From Dyadobacter luticola (GTDB lineage: Bacteria > Bacteroidota > Bacteroidia > Cytophagales > Spirosomataceae): DNA of 64,000 bases. Every line of letters begins with the position of its first letter. The stretch's first letter is position 1. The position numbers and the translations under genes are program-made. The stretch covers positions 620,001 to 684,000 of the forward strand of contig NZ_VCEJ01000004.1 of assembly GCF_005860805.1 (NCBI RefSeq), written 5' to 3'. Positions 9,423 to 18,283 of the stretch are shown here, in pieces. The notes under the pieces were generated by a model. The model saw only the letters and a list, made by a program, of their open reading frames with translations. It had not been told where the DNA came from and made no database searches.

Positions 9423-11342
9423 ATGCCTGTCAGATTAATAATACTCCTGTTTTTATATCCCTTTCTGGCAAAAGCGGACCAGGATTTAAGTGTCGGCAAA
9501 ATCAAGCCGGAGCTCTTGAAAGGCGCTCATGCGGTGATCCGTCTCAGTGAGTTGGAATGGGAGATCAAATCAAAAGCGGAAGGTCGGCTGAGTACACATT
9601 TGATTGTGACTATTTTCGACGAAAGTGGAGAGGAACGCTACCGCAGCCTGTATGTGGGGTACGATCAGTTTACCAAAATCAAGGACATTGAAGGAAAACT
9701 GTACGACGCAAATGGCAAGCTGCTCAAAAAATTGAAAACGACGGACATCCAGGATTTCGGCCTGGGTTTGTATAGCGATGCCATCACTGACGCCAGGATG
9801 AAGCAGGCCCAGTTTGGAGAGAAGGCATTTACCTATCCGTATACAATTGAATTCAGCTACGAGACGGTCGACCGGAATATGATGTTTTATCCCAAGTGGA
9901 GTGCCGGGAAAAAAGAGGGTACAGCCATTGAATCGGCCATATTCAAGATCAAAGCGCCCGAAGGTTTCGCATTCCGGTATAAAGAAAAAAATGGTGCGCC
10001 GCCGGTGAAGAAATCACCTGCTTCCGGATCACAAGTTTATGAATGGAGCATCGCAAATCTGCCTGCCGATGATCAGACTGACGAATATCCGCTTCCGCAA
10101 ATCGATGGTGAGCCCCTCGTCCTCACCGCACCTTCCGACTTCGAGATCCAGGGTTACCAGGGTAACTTTAACTCCTGGGAAGATATGGGTAAGTTTTACT
10201 ATACATTAAATGCAGGCCGTGATGCGCTGCCGGCGGCGACGGTGGAGGAGATCAAAACATTGGTCAAAAACCTGAAAACTGACCGGGCAAAAGTGGAGGC
10301 GATCTATAAATGGATGCAGGCGAAGTCGCGATATGTGAGCATTCAGCTGGGGATCGGCGGCTGGCAGACGATAGATGCGATGACGGTGGCCGGCAAGGGT
10401 TACGGAGATTGTAAGGCATTGACCAATTTTACCCTGGCTGCCTTGCGTACGGCCGGCATCAAATGTCACCCGGCGCTGATAAAAGCAGGCGAGGAAGAGA
10501 AGATCATGGCGGATTTCCCCAGCAACCAATTTAACCACGTCATTGCCTGCGCGGTTTTGGCAAAAGATACCATGTGGCTGGAATGTACGAGCCAGACGGC
10601 CAAGCCCAATTTTCTCGGAACATTCACGGGTGGAAGGTATGCTTTGCTGGTGATGCCGGAGGGCGGCAAGCTGGTGGCGACGCCGGGTTACAAGTCGCAG
10701 CAAAATGTCAGGAGCAGCAAGGCCAGTGTCAATCTGGAAGAAAACGGTACCGGGCAGATTGAAGTGCAGGTGCGCTACGCCGGTTTGCAGCAGGAGATGC
10801 GCCAGGCCGTACTTTATAATACCACTAAAGAGGAGCAGAAAAAATGGCTTATTAACCACATTAACCTTCCCAGCCTTGATTTACAGCGTTTTGAATTGAT
10901 AGAAGAAAACGAAGCCGAGCCCCGCGTGCGCGAAACATTGACCATGAATGTCCGCAACTGCGCTACCAAAACCGGCACCCGGCTATTTGTAAAACCCGCG
11001 CTGCTGAGCCGGACCATCGAGATGCCGACATCTTCGGAGCGCCCGACAGATTTTTACCTGCCGCTTTCGGATTACAATTTTACCGATTTGGACACGATGG
11101 CCTACCATGTTCCGGCCAACTACAAATTGGAAACTACATTGCCCGCCGTGAAAGTCAGCTCCGCATTTGGTACTTATGAAATGAAGGCAGTTTTGGACAA
11201 CAACCGCCTCGTATGTTACAGGAGCGTGGTTATGACCGGCGGCAGGTATCCTTCCTCCGATTTTCCGGCGTGGGTTGATTTTTTGAAAAAGATCAGAAAA
11301 GCCGACCGCACCCAGGTTGTATTTGTTGAAAACAAGCCATAG
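9423..11342 (+). CDS. DUF3857 secreted protein with intact transglutaminase-like domain
   Basis: A 639-residue periplasmic or surface protein with a short signal peptide (RLIILLFLYPFLAKA). It has a DUF3857 domain at about 30-230 and a transglutaminase-like cysteine-protease fold at about 275-400. The catalytic set is visible: Cys330 in GYGDCKALTNF, His372 in FNHVIA and an acidic residue in MWLECTSQT (Glu387, which is usual for this subfamily). The C-terminal ~200 residues form a further beta domain. Such proteins may be peptidases or amidases, but no substrate is established. It is paired with the degenerate paralogue just upstream. Confidence 0.87.
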   Translation: MPVRLIILLFLYPFLAKADQDLSVGKIKPELLKGAHAVIRLSELEWEIKSKAEGRLSTHLIVTIFDESGEERYRSLYVGYDQFTKIKDIEGKLYDANGKLLKKLKTTDIQDFGLGLYSDAITDARMKQAQFGEKAFTYPYTIEFSYETVDRNMMFYPKWSAGKKEGTAIESAIFKIKAPEGFAFRYKEKNGAPPVKKSPASGSQVYEWSIANLPADDQTDEYPLPQIDGEPLVLTAPSDFEIQGYQGNFNSWEDMGKFYYTLNAGRDALPAATVEEIKTLVKNLKTDRAKVEAIYKWMQAKSRYVSIQLGIGGWQTIDAMTVAGKGYGDCKALTNFTLAALRTAGIKCHPALIKAGEEEKIMADFPSNQFNHVIACAVLAKDTMWLECTSQTAKPNFLGTFTGGRYALLVMPEGGKLVATPGYKSQQNVRSSKASVNLEENGTGQIEVQVRYAGLQQEMRQAVLYNTTKEEQKKWLINHINLPSLDLQRFELIEENEAEPRVRETLTMNVRNCATKTGTRLFVKPALLSRTIEMPTSSERPTDFYLPLSDYNFTDLDTMAYHVPANYKLETTLPAVKVSSAFGTYEMKAVLDNNRLVCYRSVVMTGGRYPSSDFPAWVDFLKKIRKADRTQVVFVENKP

Positions 11343-11416
11343 TCTTAAAACCAGGTTAGGTTAAAATCGGTAAAATATTGATTAAAAGACGCGAATACCG
11401 ACAGCGATCATTGTTT

Positions 11417-11424
11417 TACCTTTG
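11417..11424 (+). promoter_or_regulatory. Candidate Bacteroidota -7 promoter element of the hydroxyproline operon
   Basis: TACCTTTG matches the Bacteroidota -7 consensus TAnnTTTG and lies 30 bp before the ATG of the DapA-like gene, in the 111-bp gap after the DUF3857 gene. I find no convincing -33 TTTG at the normal distance, so this is only a candidate. Confidence 0.3.
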
Positions 11425-11453
11425 ATAAAATTCATAAGAAATAAGCAAGTGAT

Positions 11454-12392
11454 ATGAACAAAGAATCCTGGTATGGCATTTTTCCTGCGCTGGTAACCCC
11501 GTTTAAAGCAGATGACACAATTGATTTTGAACTGTTTGGCAAAAATCTTCAAGCTCAGATCGAAGCTGGGGTCACAGGTGCCATCGTAGCAGGTTCTCTG
11601 GGAGAAGCGAGTACGCTTACCCGCGCTGAAAAAGTGGAGCTGGTAAAATATGCCAAAACCGTCGTTCCAGAGGGTATGCCAGTGGTTTTGTGTATCGCCG
11701 AGCAAGCTACTGCCGAGGCTGTCAGCATTGCAAAAGAAGCTGAAAGCATTGGTGCGGACGGTTTGATGGTGCTGCCTCCGATGCGCTACAAAGCGGACGA
11801 CCGCGAGACTGTTGCCTATTTCAGGACGATCGCACAAAGTACTGCGCTTCCTTTGATGATCTACAACAATCCGGTAGACTACAAAATTGAGGTAACCCTG
11901 GAAATGTTCGAAGAACTGGCCGAGGAAGCCAACATTCACGCGATCAAGGAATCAACACGCGACGTGAGCAATGTTACACGCTTGTTCAACCGTTTCGGCG
12001 ACCGTTTCCGGATCTTCTGCGGCGTGGATACCTTGATCATGGAAGAAGTCATGCTGGGCGCCGACGGTGTTGTGGGTGGTTTGGTGGATGCATTTCCAAA
12101 AGAAACCGTCGCAATTTTTAATCTGGTGAAAGCCGGTATGTATAAAGAAGCACTTGCGATTTACCGCTGGTACCTGCCGCTTCTGGAACTGGACATTCAT
12201 CCTAAGCTGGTTCAGAACATTAAGTTGGCCGCTGCTAAAATGAATATCGGTTCGGAATACGTTCGCGCGCCAAGATTGGTATTGGATGGTGCCGAAAGAG
12301 AAAGAGTGATCGCGATCATCGACAAAGCCATCGAAACGCAGCCCACATTGCCCGATTATTTGAATCTGACGGCTGATTCGTATTTAGCATAA
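11454..12392 (+). CDS. DapA-family lyase, probable 1-pyrroline-4-hydroxy-2-carboxylate deaminase
   Basis: A 312-residue TIM-barrel enzyme of the dihydrodipicolinate synthase/N-acetylneuraminate lyase family. The Schiff-base Lys is K165 in HAIKEST, the catalytic Tyr is Y137 in MIYNNP, and the substrate loop is GSLGEASTL in place of the usual GTTGE. Its neighbours are an aldehyde dehydrogenase, a hydroxyproline epimerase and a D-amino-acid dehydrogenase. By analogy with known 4-hydroxyproline operons, it should deaminate and dehydrate pyrroline-4-hydroxy-2-carboxylate to 2-oxoglutarate semialdehyde. Family membership is certain; the exact reaction is inferred from context. Confidence 0.88.
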   Translation: MNKESWYGIFPALVTPFKADDTIDFELFGKNLQAQIEAGVTGAIVAGSLGEASTLTRAEKVELVKYAKTVVPEGMPVVLCIAEQATAEAVSIAKEAESIGADGLMVLPPMRYKADDRETVAYFRTIAQSTALPLMIYNNPVDYKIEVTLEMFEELAEEANIHAIKESTRDVSNVTRLFNRFGDRFRIFCGVDTLIMEEVMLGADGVVGGLVDAFPKETVAIFNLVKAGMYKEALAIYRWYLPLLELDIHPKLVQNIKLAAAKMNIGSEYVRAPRLVLDGAERERVIAIIDKAIETQPTLPDYLNLTADSYLA

Positions 12393-12420
12393 TTTTTGTT
12401 TTTCGAGCGCCTGTGTTAGG

Positions 12421-12570
12421 ACAGGACGCTCCGCCGGAGCGGGGATTTTGTGGTGGTTTTGATGCTAGAAACAGGGTGCTCCTCCGGAGCGAGGACTTTA
12501 TAGTGGTGGTGATGCTAGAAACAGGGCGCTCCTCCGGAGCGAGGGAACTTAGTAACAGCATTTAATGCTT
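12421..12570 (+). repeat. Tandem 50-bp repeats with inverted partner
   Basis: Three successive 50-bp units (12421-12470, 12471-12520, 12521-12570) each begin ACAGG and contain a CTCC-CCGGAGCG hairpin. The first two end in GATGCTAGAA, while the third is diverged in its second half. A reverse-complement copy of the unit boundary (GTTTCTAGCA and GAGCGGTCCC) lies at 12589-12622, and a GACTCCGGAGGAGTC palindrome at 12644-12658. They fill most of the gap between the DapA-like and aldehyde dehydrogenase genes. Confidence 0.8.
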
Positions 12571-12675
12571 GAAAAAGATATGCCCGACGAGCGACCGCAG
12601 AGCGGTCCCCTGTTTCTAGCAAACGAAACCAATTTTATTTTTTGACTCCGGAGGAGTCTCCTAATTCCCATTTAC

Positions 12676-14154
12676 ATGAATGCAATAAAAAATGATCTCG
12701 AAAGCATCCTCGCAAATTCACAAGCTGCTTTCGTAGAAATCAACAAATACCCGGTTTCAAAACGTGTTGCTCTGATGCGCAACATTGCCAGCGAAATCGA
12801 AGCACTTGGTCCCGAGCTGATCCAGACGGCGATGAGGGAATCCCATTTGCCCGAAGCCAGATTGACCGGAGAAAAAGCCCGGACGATTTTTCAGTGGAGA
12901 AGCTATGCTGAAGCCGTAGAAAAAGGACATTCCCTGGATGCCAGCATTGATACGGCCAATTTGGAACGTACCCCGCCAAAACCGGATATCCGCAAAACCA
13001 ATGTTGCATTAGGCCCTGTAGCGGTTTTTGGCGCGAGCAATTTTCCTTTTGCATTCTCGACAGCTGGTGGAGATACTGCCAGCGCCATCGCGGCAGGCTG
13101 TCCGGTGGTAGTGAAAGCGCACCCTGGCCATCCCGAAACTTCTCAAATGATGGCCGACGCGATCGGTCGCGGGGTTGCCAAGAGCGGTTTTCCGGAAGGA
13201 ACATTTGCCCACATTTTTTGTGAAACCAACGAAGAGGCGCAAGCACTGGTAAGTCATCCGGTGATCAAGGCGGTGGGTTTTACAGGTTCAAACCGCGGTG
13301 GGTTGGCATTGGTAGAAATTGCCAGCAAACGTCCCGAGCCGATCCCGGTTTTTGCCGAAATGGGCAGCATTAATCCGGTTTTTCTTTTGCCTGAAAAATT
13401 AAATACGTCCGCTGCGGAGCTCGCAAAACAATATACCGGCTCGCTGACATTGGGTGTGGGACAATTTTGTACCAATCCCGGTTTGCTGATTAGCATTGAT
13501 AGCGAAGGATTAAATCAGTTCACGGAAGTGCTGGAAGAAGAAATCCTAAAAGCATTACCCGCTTACATGCTAAATTCCGGCATCGCAAAAGGGTATTGGA
13601 GCAACCGCGAAAAAGTGATTTCACAATCCGGCGTAAGCATTCTTGCAAATGCAACTGCCGAGGCCGAAGAAGGGCAGGGTACCGCTACGGTAGCGACTGT
13701 TTCAGGAATTGATTTTCTGATCAATGACGATCTGCAAACCGAAGTTTTCGGACCTTTCGCATTGATCGTGAAATGTAAGGATGAAGCCGAAATGCTGGCA
13801 GTAACTTCCAAAGTGCACGGACAGCTCACCGCAACATTGCTGGCAACCACCGGCGACATCGCGGCTAATTCCGAACTAATCGCATCAATCCAGAACAAAT
13901 GCGGACGGATCATTTTCAATAACTTCCCGACCGGCGTGGAAGTGTGCAAATCCATGCACCACGGCGGACCGTTCCCGTCATCGAGCAACGCCCAGTACAC
14001 CTCGGTAGGCGCCGACGCGATCAAACGTTTCGTAAGACCATTGAGCTTCCAGAACTGGCCCGACGAATTTTTGCCGGAAGCATTACAAAACGCCAATTCG
14101 CTGGGTATCTGGCGGACGGTCAATAATGAGGTGACAAAAGACATTGTTTCATAA
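12676..14154 (+). CDS. Aldehyde dehydrogenase, probable 2-oxoglutarate semialdehyde (2,5-dioxopentanoate) dehydrogenase
   Basis: A 492-residue NAD(P)-dependent aldehyde dehydrogenase. Catalytic residues are Cys265 in GVGQFCTNPG and Glu228 in VFAEMGSINP. The cofactor site contains FGASNFPFAFSTAGGDTASA, the variant typical of 2-oxoglutarate-semialdehyde dehydrogenases in sugar-acid and hydroxyproline pathways. It should oxidise the product of the upstream DapA-like enzyme to 2-oxoglutarate, the last step of the route. Its stop codon overlaps the start of the epimerase gene by one base (TAATG), which points to translational coupling. Confidence 0.9.
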   Translation: MNAIKNDLESILANSQAAFVEINKYPVSKRVALMRNIASEIEALGPELIQTAMRESHLPEARLTGEKARTIFQWRSYAEAVEKGHSLDASIDTANLERTPPKPDIRKTNVALGPVAVFGASNFPFAFSTAGGDTASAIAAGCPVVVKAHPGHPETSQMMADAIGRGVAKSGFPEGTFAHIFCETNEEAQALVSHPVIKAVGFTGSNRGGLALVEIASKRPEPIPVFAEMGSINPVFLLPEKLNTSAAELAKQYTGSLTLGVGQFCTNPGLLISIDSEGLNQFTEVLEEEILKALPAYMLNSGIAKGYWSNREKVISQSGVSILANATAEAEEGQGTATVATVSGIDFLINDDLQTEVFGPFALIVKCKDEAEMLAVTSKVHGQLTATLLATTGDIAANSELIASIQNKCGRIIFNNFPTGVEVCKSMHHGGPFPSSSNAQYTSVGADAIKRFVRPLSFQNWPDEFLPEALQNANSLGIWRTVNNEVTKDIVS

Positions 14155-15155
14155 TGCGTAAAACCTTTTTTTGCATCGACGCCCATACTTGCGGCAACCC
14201 GGTGCGTGTAGTAGCAGGCGGCGGACCTTTGCTGGATGGAAACAGCATGATGGAACGTCGGCTGCACTTTTTGAAAGAATTCGACTGGATCCGCAAAGGC
14301 CTGATGTTTGAGCCGCGGGGGCATGATATGATGAGCGGAAGCATTCTGTATCCACCCGTCGATCCAGCGAATGATATCGGCGTGCTTTACATTGAAACCA
14401 GCGGCTGCCTCCCGATGTGCGGTCATGGCACGATCGGAACCGTCACCATCGCAATCCAGGAAGGGTTGGTAACACCCAAAGTTCCGGGAAAACTGCGCCT
14501 GGAAACGCCGGCCGGTTTGGTTTTGGTTGAATACAAACAAGAAGGCAAGCGGGTTACGTCCGTAAAGCTGGTCAACATTAAATCGTTCCTCGCCGCCGAA
14601 AATCTGACGGTGGAATGTCCGGACTTAGGCACATTGAAAATCGACGTTTCCTACGGCGGTAACTTCTACGGGATCATCGATCCGCAGGAAAATTTCAAAG
14701 GTTTGGAAAACCATACCGCCGATCAGCTGATTAGCTGGTCGCGCGTGCTGCGTAAGCGCATGAATGAGCAATATAAATTTGTTCATCCTGAAAACGAGCA
14801 CATTAACGGACTCAGCCACATTCTCTGGGCAGGCGCAGTGTTAGACGAAACATCCACCGCCAGAAATGCTGTTTTTTACGGAGATAAGGCCATCGACCGC
14901 TCACCCTGCGGCACCGGTACTTCGGCAAGAATGGCCCAGTGGCACGCCAAAGGCAAACTCAAAAAAGGCGATCAGTTTATCCACGAAAGCATTATCGGCT
15001 CCAAATTCATCGGAACCGTAGAAGATGAGGTGACCATCGGCGATAAACCCGCCATCATTCCCGGCATCGAAGGCTGGGCCGTAGTGACGGGGTACAATAA
15101 TATTTTCATAGACGACGAAGAAGATCCGTATGCTTACGGGTTTCAGGTGATTTAA
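14154..15155 (+). CDS. 4-hydroxyproline 2-epimerase (proline racemase family)
   Basis: A 333-residue proline-racemase-fold enzyme. Both catalytic cysteines are present: Cys89 in LPMCGHGTIG and Cys252 in DRSPCGTGTSA. This argues for an epimerase or racemase and against trans-3-hydroxyproline dehydratase, where the second Cys is replaced by Thr. In this operon it should convert trans-4-hydroxy-L-proline to cis-4-hydroxy-D-proline, the entry step. It overlaps the preceding gene by one base and is followed 8 bp later by the D-amino-acid dehydrogenase gene. Confidence 0.92.
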   Translation: MRKTFFCIDAHTCGNPVRVVAGGGPLLDGNSMMERRLHFLKEFDWIRKGLMFEPRGHDMMSGSILYPPVDPANDIGVLYIETSGCLPMCGHGTIGTVTIAIQEGLVTPKVPGKLRLETPAGLVLVEYKQEGKRVTSVKLVNIKSFLAAENLTVECPDLGTLKIDVSYGGNFYGIIDPQENFKGLENHTADQLISWSRVLRKRMNEQYKFVHPENEHINGLSHILWAGAVLDETSTARNAVFYGDKAIDRSPCGTGTSARMAQWHAKGKLKKGDQFIHESIIGSKFIGTVEDEVTIGDKPAIIPGIEGWAVVTGYNNIFIDDEEDPYAYGFQVI

Positions 15156-15163
15156 AGTTAAAA

Positions 15164-16414
15164 ATGAAGGGCAAAGCGACGATTATCGGAGGAGGAATTA
15201 TGGGTCTGGCTTCGGCTTACTATCTGCTGAAAAGCGGGTGGAAAGTGACGCTGCTGGACAAGGGCGATCTGGCGGATAACTGCTCGCAGGGCAATGCCGG
15301 GATGATCGTGCCGAGCCATTTTATCCCGCTTGCCGCCCCCGGTATGGTTTCGAAAGGGATCAAATGGATGTTCAACAGCCGCAGTCCTTTTTACGTAAAA
15401 CCTTCCCTCGATTTTTCCCTGATTTCGTGGGGCTTGAAATTTATTAAAAGTGCTACCCCCGCCGCAGTAGAGCGTGCTGCGCCACATTTGCGCGACTATC
15501 ATTTGCTGAGCAAGCAGCTTTATGAAGATCTTGCCAAAGAAGAAAACCTGGATTTTGGTTTGGAAAAGAAGGGTATTTTTATGCTTTACAAAACTGAAAA
15601 AGCGGGCGAAGAGGAAATACACGTCGGAAAAGATGCGCAGAAACTAGGTCTGGATGTCGAAATGCTGACAAAAGAGCAGGTGCAGGCCATAGAGCCGGGG
15701 ATACAGCTGGACGTAGCCGGCGCGGTACATTATCATTGCGATGCACATTTGTACCCCACGGCTTTGTTTAACCAGCTTTTGAAAAACATTAAAAGCAAAG
15801 GTGCAGAAGTGATCACAAACGCGGAGGTAACCGGCTACGACATTCAAAATTCAGAAATCAAATCCGTCCGCACTTCCAAAGGGAATATTGAAGGTGACCT
15901 CGTGATCATGACAGGAGGCTCCTGGCTGCCGCAGCTTGCCAAACTGGCCGGACTTTCAATTCCTGTCATGCCTGGCAAAGGTTACTCTTTCATGGAGCCC
16001 AATGCCGGTCATCCGATCGCCCACCCTGCATTGCTGATCGAGGCCCGGGTAGCGGTGACGCCGATGAACGGGCAAGTTCGTTTCGGCGGAACGATGGAGC
16101 TCGCGCCCTTGAATAACAAAATCAACATGAACCGCGTGGAAGGTATCGTGAACGCCATCCCGCAATATTATCCGGAGCTGAATGTACAGGTTCCGGCCAA
16201 AGAAAAGATTTGGTACGGCTTTCGCCCCTGCTCTCCGGACGGGTTACCATATTTAGGTTATTCCAAAAAATTAAAAAACCTGATCGTAGCAGGAGGGCAT
16301 GGCATGATGGGAATCAGTCTGGGCCCTGCGACCGGGAAGGTAGTGGCAGAATTGGCAGACCAGTCATCGACGGCCCTGGATATTAGGCTATACGATCCGG
16401 AACGGTATAATTGA
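15164..16414 (+). CDS. FAD-dependent D-amino-acid dehydrogenase, probable D-hydroxyproline dehydrogenase
   Basis: A 416-residue DAO/DadA-type flavoenzyme. The N-terminal FAD-binding motif is IIGGGIMGLASAYYL, and the C-terminal FAD segment has VAGGHGMMGISLGPATGKVV. In this operon it would oxidise cis-4-hydroxy-D-proline to 1-pyrroline-4-hydroxy-2-carboxylate, feeding the DapA-like enzyme. It lies 8 bp after the epimerase gene. D-proline or other D-amino acids are alternative substrates. Confidence 0.9.
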   Translation: MKGKATIIGGGIMGLASAYYLLKSGWKVTLLDKGDLADNCSQGNAGMIVPSHFIPLAAPGMVSKGIKWMFNSRSPFYVKPSLDFSLISWGLKFIKSATPAAVERAAPHLRDYHLLSKQLYEDLAKEENLDFGLEKKGIFMLYKTEKAGEEEIHVGKDAQKLGLDVEMLTKEQVQAIEPGIQLDVAGAVHYHCDAHLYPTALFNQLLKNIKSKGAEVITNAEVTGYDIQNSEIKSVRTSKGNIEGDLVIMTGGSWLPQLAKLAGLSIPVMPGKGYSFMEPNAGHPIAHPALLIEARVAVTPMNGQVRFGGTMELAPLNNKINMNRVEGIVNAIPQYYPELNVQVPAKEKIWYGFRPCSPDGLPYLGYSKKLKNLIVAGGHGMMGISLGPATGKVVAELADQSSTALDIRLYDPERYN

Positions 16415-16469
16415 TTTCCGGTTGTCAAGATTCGTGTGCATTAGTGTATTCGTGGCTAAAAAAAATAAA

Positions 16470-18233
16470 ATGCGACACCTAACCCTATTGATTCTGCTCG
16501 CCAGCAGCACATTCGCCCAGGCCCAAAAATCCAAATTCAACCTCTACGAACAGACCTCCGAGGTAGCGGGCCTGGTTATCCATTACCAGCAGGATATCAA
16601 TGCAGTAAGTTCGTTCTATGCACCGCAACTGGTCAAAGGACGCGGATTTGCCTCGCCGCAACCCGCCCTTAATTCCCCTGAGCAGCGCAAAAGATTGACC
16701 GAAGTCGATAAAAGCTACCTCGAAAAACTCTCCAAAGTCGATTTCAGCGCCATGAGCATTTACGGCAAAGTCGATTACATTCTCCTCAAAAGAAACATTG
16801 ACGACCACCAGCTGAGCCTTTCGCAGGAAGAAAAAGAGTATGGCCAGATTTTGAAATACATTCCTTTCGCCGATAAAATTTACGAACTGGAAAAAAGCCG
16901 CCGCCGCGGAAATAATGTAGACGGACAGAAAGTGGCTGGCGAGCTGAACGACCTTTTGAAAATCGTCAAACAATCTTCGGAAGACATCAAAAAGGTAGAA
17001 TCCATCGATATGCCGCTGGCAAACCGCGGCGAGGAAGCAGTAAATGGCATCGAAATTCGACTGAAAGCAACTTATGAATTTTATAATGGTTATGATCCGC
17101 TATTCTCATGGTGGGTACCAAAACCGTATCAGGGCCTGGACAGTGCATTAATCAGCTACGCCAAAGTCATTAAATCAAAAGGAAAACTCAACACCACCCA
17201 AAAAGACGATAAAAGCGGTATCAAGGGCAAGCCCATCGGGCGCGATGAGCTGATCCGGCAGCTGAACGTGGAAATGATCAGCTACACGCCGGAGGAATTG
17301 ATTGAGCTGGCCAACAAAGAATTTGCCTGGTGCGACAAGGAATTGCTGAAAGCTACGCAGGAAATGGGCTTCGGTACCGACTGGAAAAAGGCGCAGGAGC
17401 AGGTGAAAAACAGTTACGTCCCAGCCGGCCAGCAGCCGCAGCTGATCATGAAGCTTTACAATGATGCAAAGGATTTTATTACTAAAAACAACCTCTATAC
17501 CTACCCGGAAATCGCCGACGAGACCTGGGGAATGCAAATGATGTCTCCTGAAAGACAGTTGGTTAATCCCTTTTTCCTAGGCGGCCGCGACATTATCATT
17601 TCCTACCCGACCAACACGATGGCGCATGAGGACAAGCTCATGAGCATGCGCGGAAACAATCCTTATTTCTCCCGCTCGACGGTCCACCACGAGCTGGTGC
17701 CTGGCCATCACCTGCAATATTATATGCGCAGCCGCTACAAATCTTACCGCGACGAGTTCGGCACACCATTCTGGACCGAAGGCTGGGCGCTTTACTGGGA
17801 ATTATTGCTCTATGAAAAAGGCTTCGCCAAAACCCCCGAGGAACGGATTGGCATGCTATTCTGGCGGATGCACCGGTGCGCACGGATCATTTTTTCTTTG
17901 AACTATCATTTGGGAAAATGGACGCCGCAGGAATGTATCGATTTTCTGGTCGACCGGGTTGGGCATGAGCGCGCTAATGCAGAGGGCGAAGTGCGGCGGT
18001 CTTTCGAAGGAAATTATGGTCCACTTTACCAGATCGCCTATCTGATCGGCGGTTTGCAGATTTACAGTTTGAAAAAAGAACTCGTCGAAAGCGGTAAAAT
18101 GACCTACCAGCAGTTCCACGACGCGATCATGAAAGAGAACAATATGCCAATTGAAATGGTCAGGGCGACGCTCATAAACCAGCCTTTGAAGCCTGATTTT
18201 AAAACCAAATGGAAATTTTATACTTTCAAATAA
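16470..18233 (+). CDS. Secreted DUF885 protein, putative metallopeptidase-like
   Basis: A 587-residue exported protein. A TTG further upstream at 16422 keeps the frame open, but the ATG at 16470 starts a clean signal peptide (LTLLILLASSTFAQAQ). DUF885 proteins carry an HE-x3-GHH signature, seen here as HHELVPGHHLQYY (about residues 406-418), followed by WTEGWALYWE (about 435-444) with conserved Glu residues. The arrangement recalls a gluzincin-type zinc site, but the family reaction is not settled. Between the hydroxyproline genes and an amino-acid permease plus two peptidases, a role in peptide breakdown is the natural inference. Confidence 0.85.
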   Translation: MRHLTLLILLASSTFAQAQKSKFNLYEQTSEVAGLVIHYQQDINAVSSFYAPQLVKGRGFASPQPALNSPEQRKRLTEVDKSYLEKLSKVDFSAMSIYGKVDYILLKRNIDDHQLSLSQEEKEYGQILKYIPFADKIYELEKSRRRGNNVDGQKVAGELNDLLKIVKQSSEDIKKVESIDMPLANRGEEAVNGIEIRLKATYEFYNGYDPLFSWWVPKPYQGLDSALISYAKVIKSKGKLNTTQKDDKSGIKGKPIGRDELIRQLNVEMISYTPEELIELANKEFAWCDKELLKATQEMGFGTDWKKAQEQVKNSYVPAGQQPQLIMKLYNDAKDFITKNNLYTYPEIADETWGMQMMSPERQLVNPFFLGGRDIIISYPTNTMAHEDKLMSMRGNNPYFSRSTVHHELVPGHHLQYYMRSRYKSYRDEFGTPFWTEGWALYWELLLYEKGFAKTPEERIGMLFWRMHRCARIIFSLNYHLGKWTPQECIDFLVDRVGHERANAEGEVRRSFEGNYGPLYQIAYLIGGLQIYSLKKELVESGKMTYQQFHDAIMKENNMPIEMVRATLINQPLKPDFKTKWKFYTFK

Positions 18234-18283
18234 TGTCGTAGCTTACATTATCAAAAAACCGAACTTACCTAACCTTCACCTTT

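Noticed and set aside
12421..12660. CRISPR-like array
   Set aside because: The 50-bp units are contiguous and contain internal palindromes, with no spacers and no cas genes nearby.
13563..14540. Minus-strand open frame of 325 codons spanning two genes
   Set aside because: It runs antisense through the aldehyde dehydrogenase and epimerase genes and has no recognisable domain.
16422..16470. Longer N-terminus of the DUF885 protein
   Set aside because: It would need a TTG start and would put 16 extra residues before a normal signal peptide.
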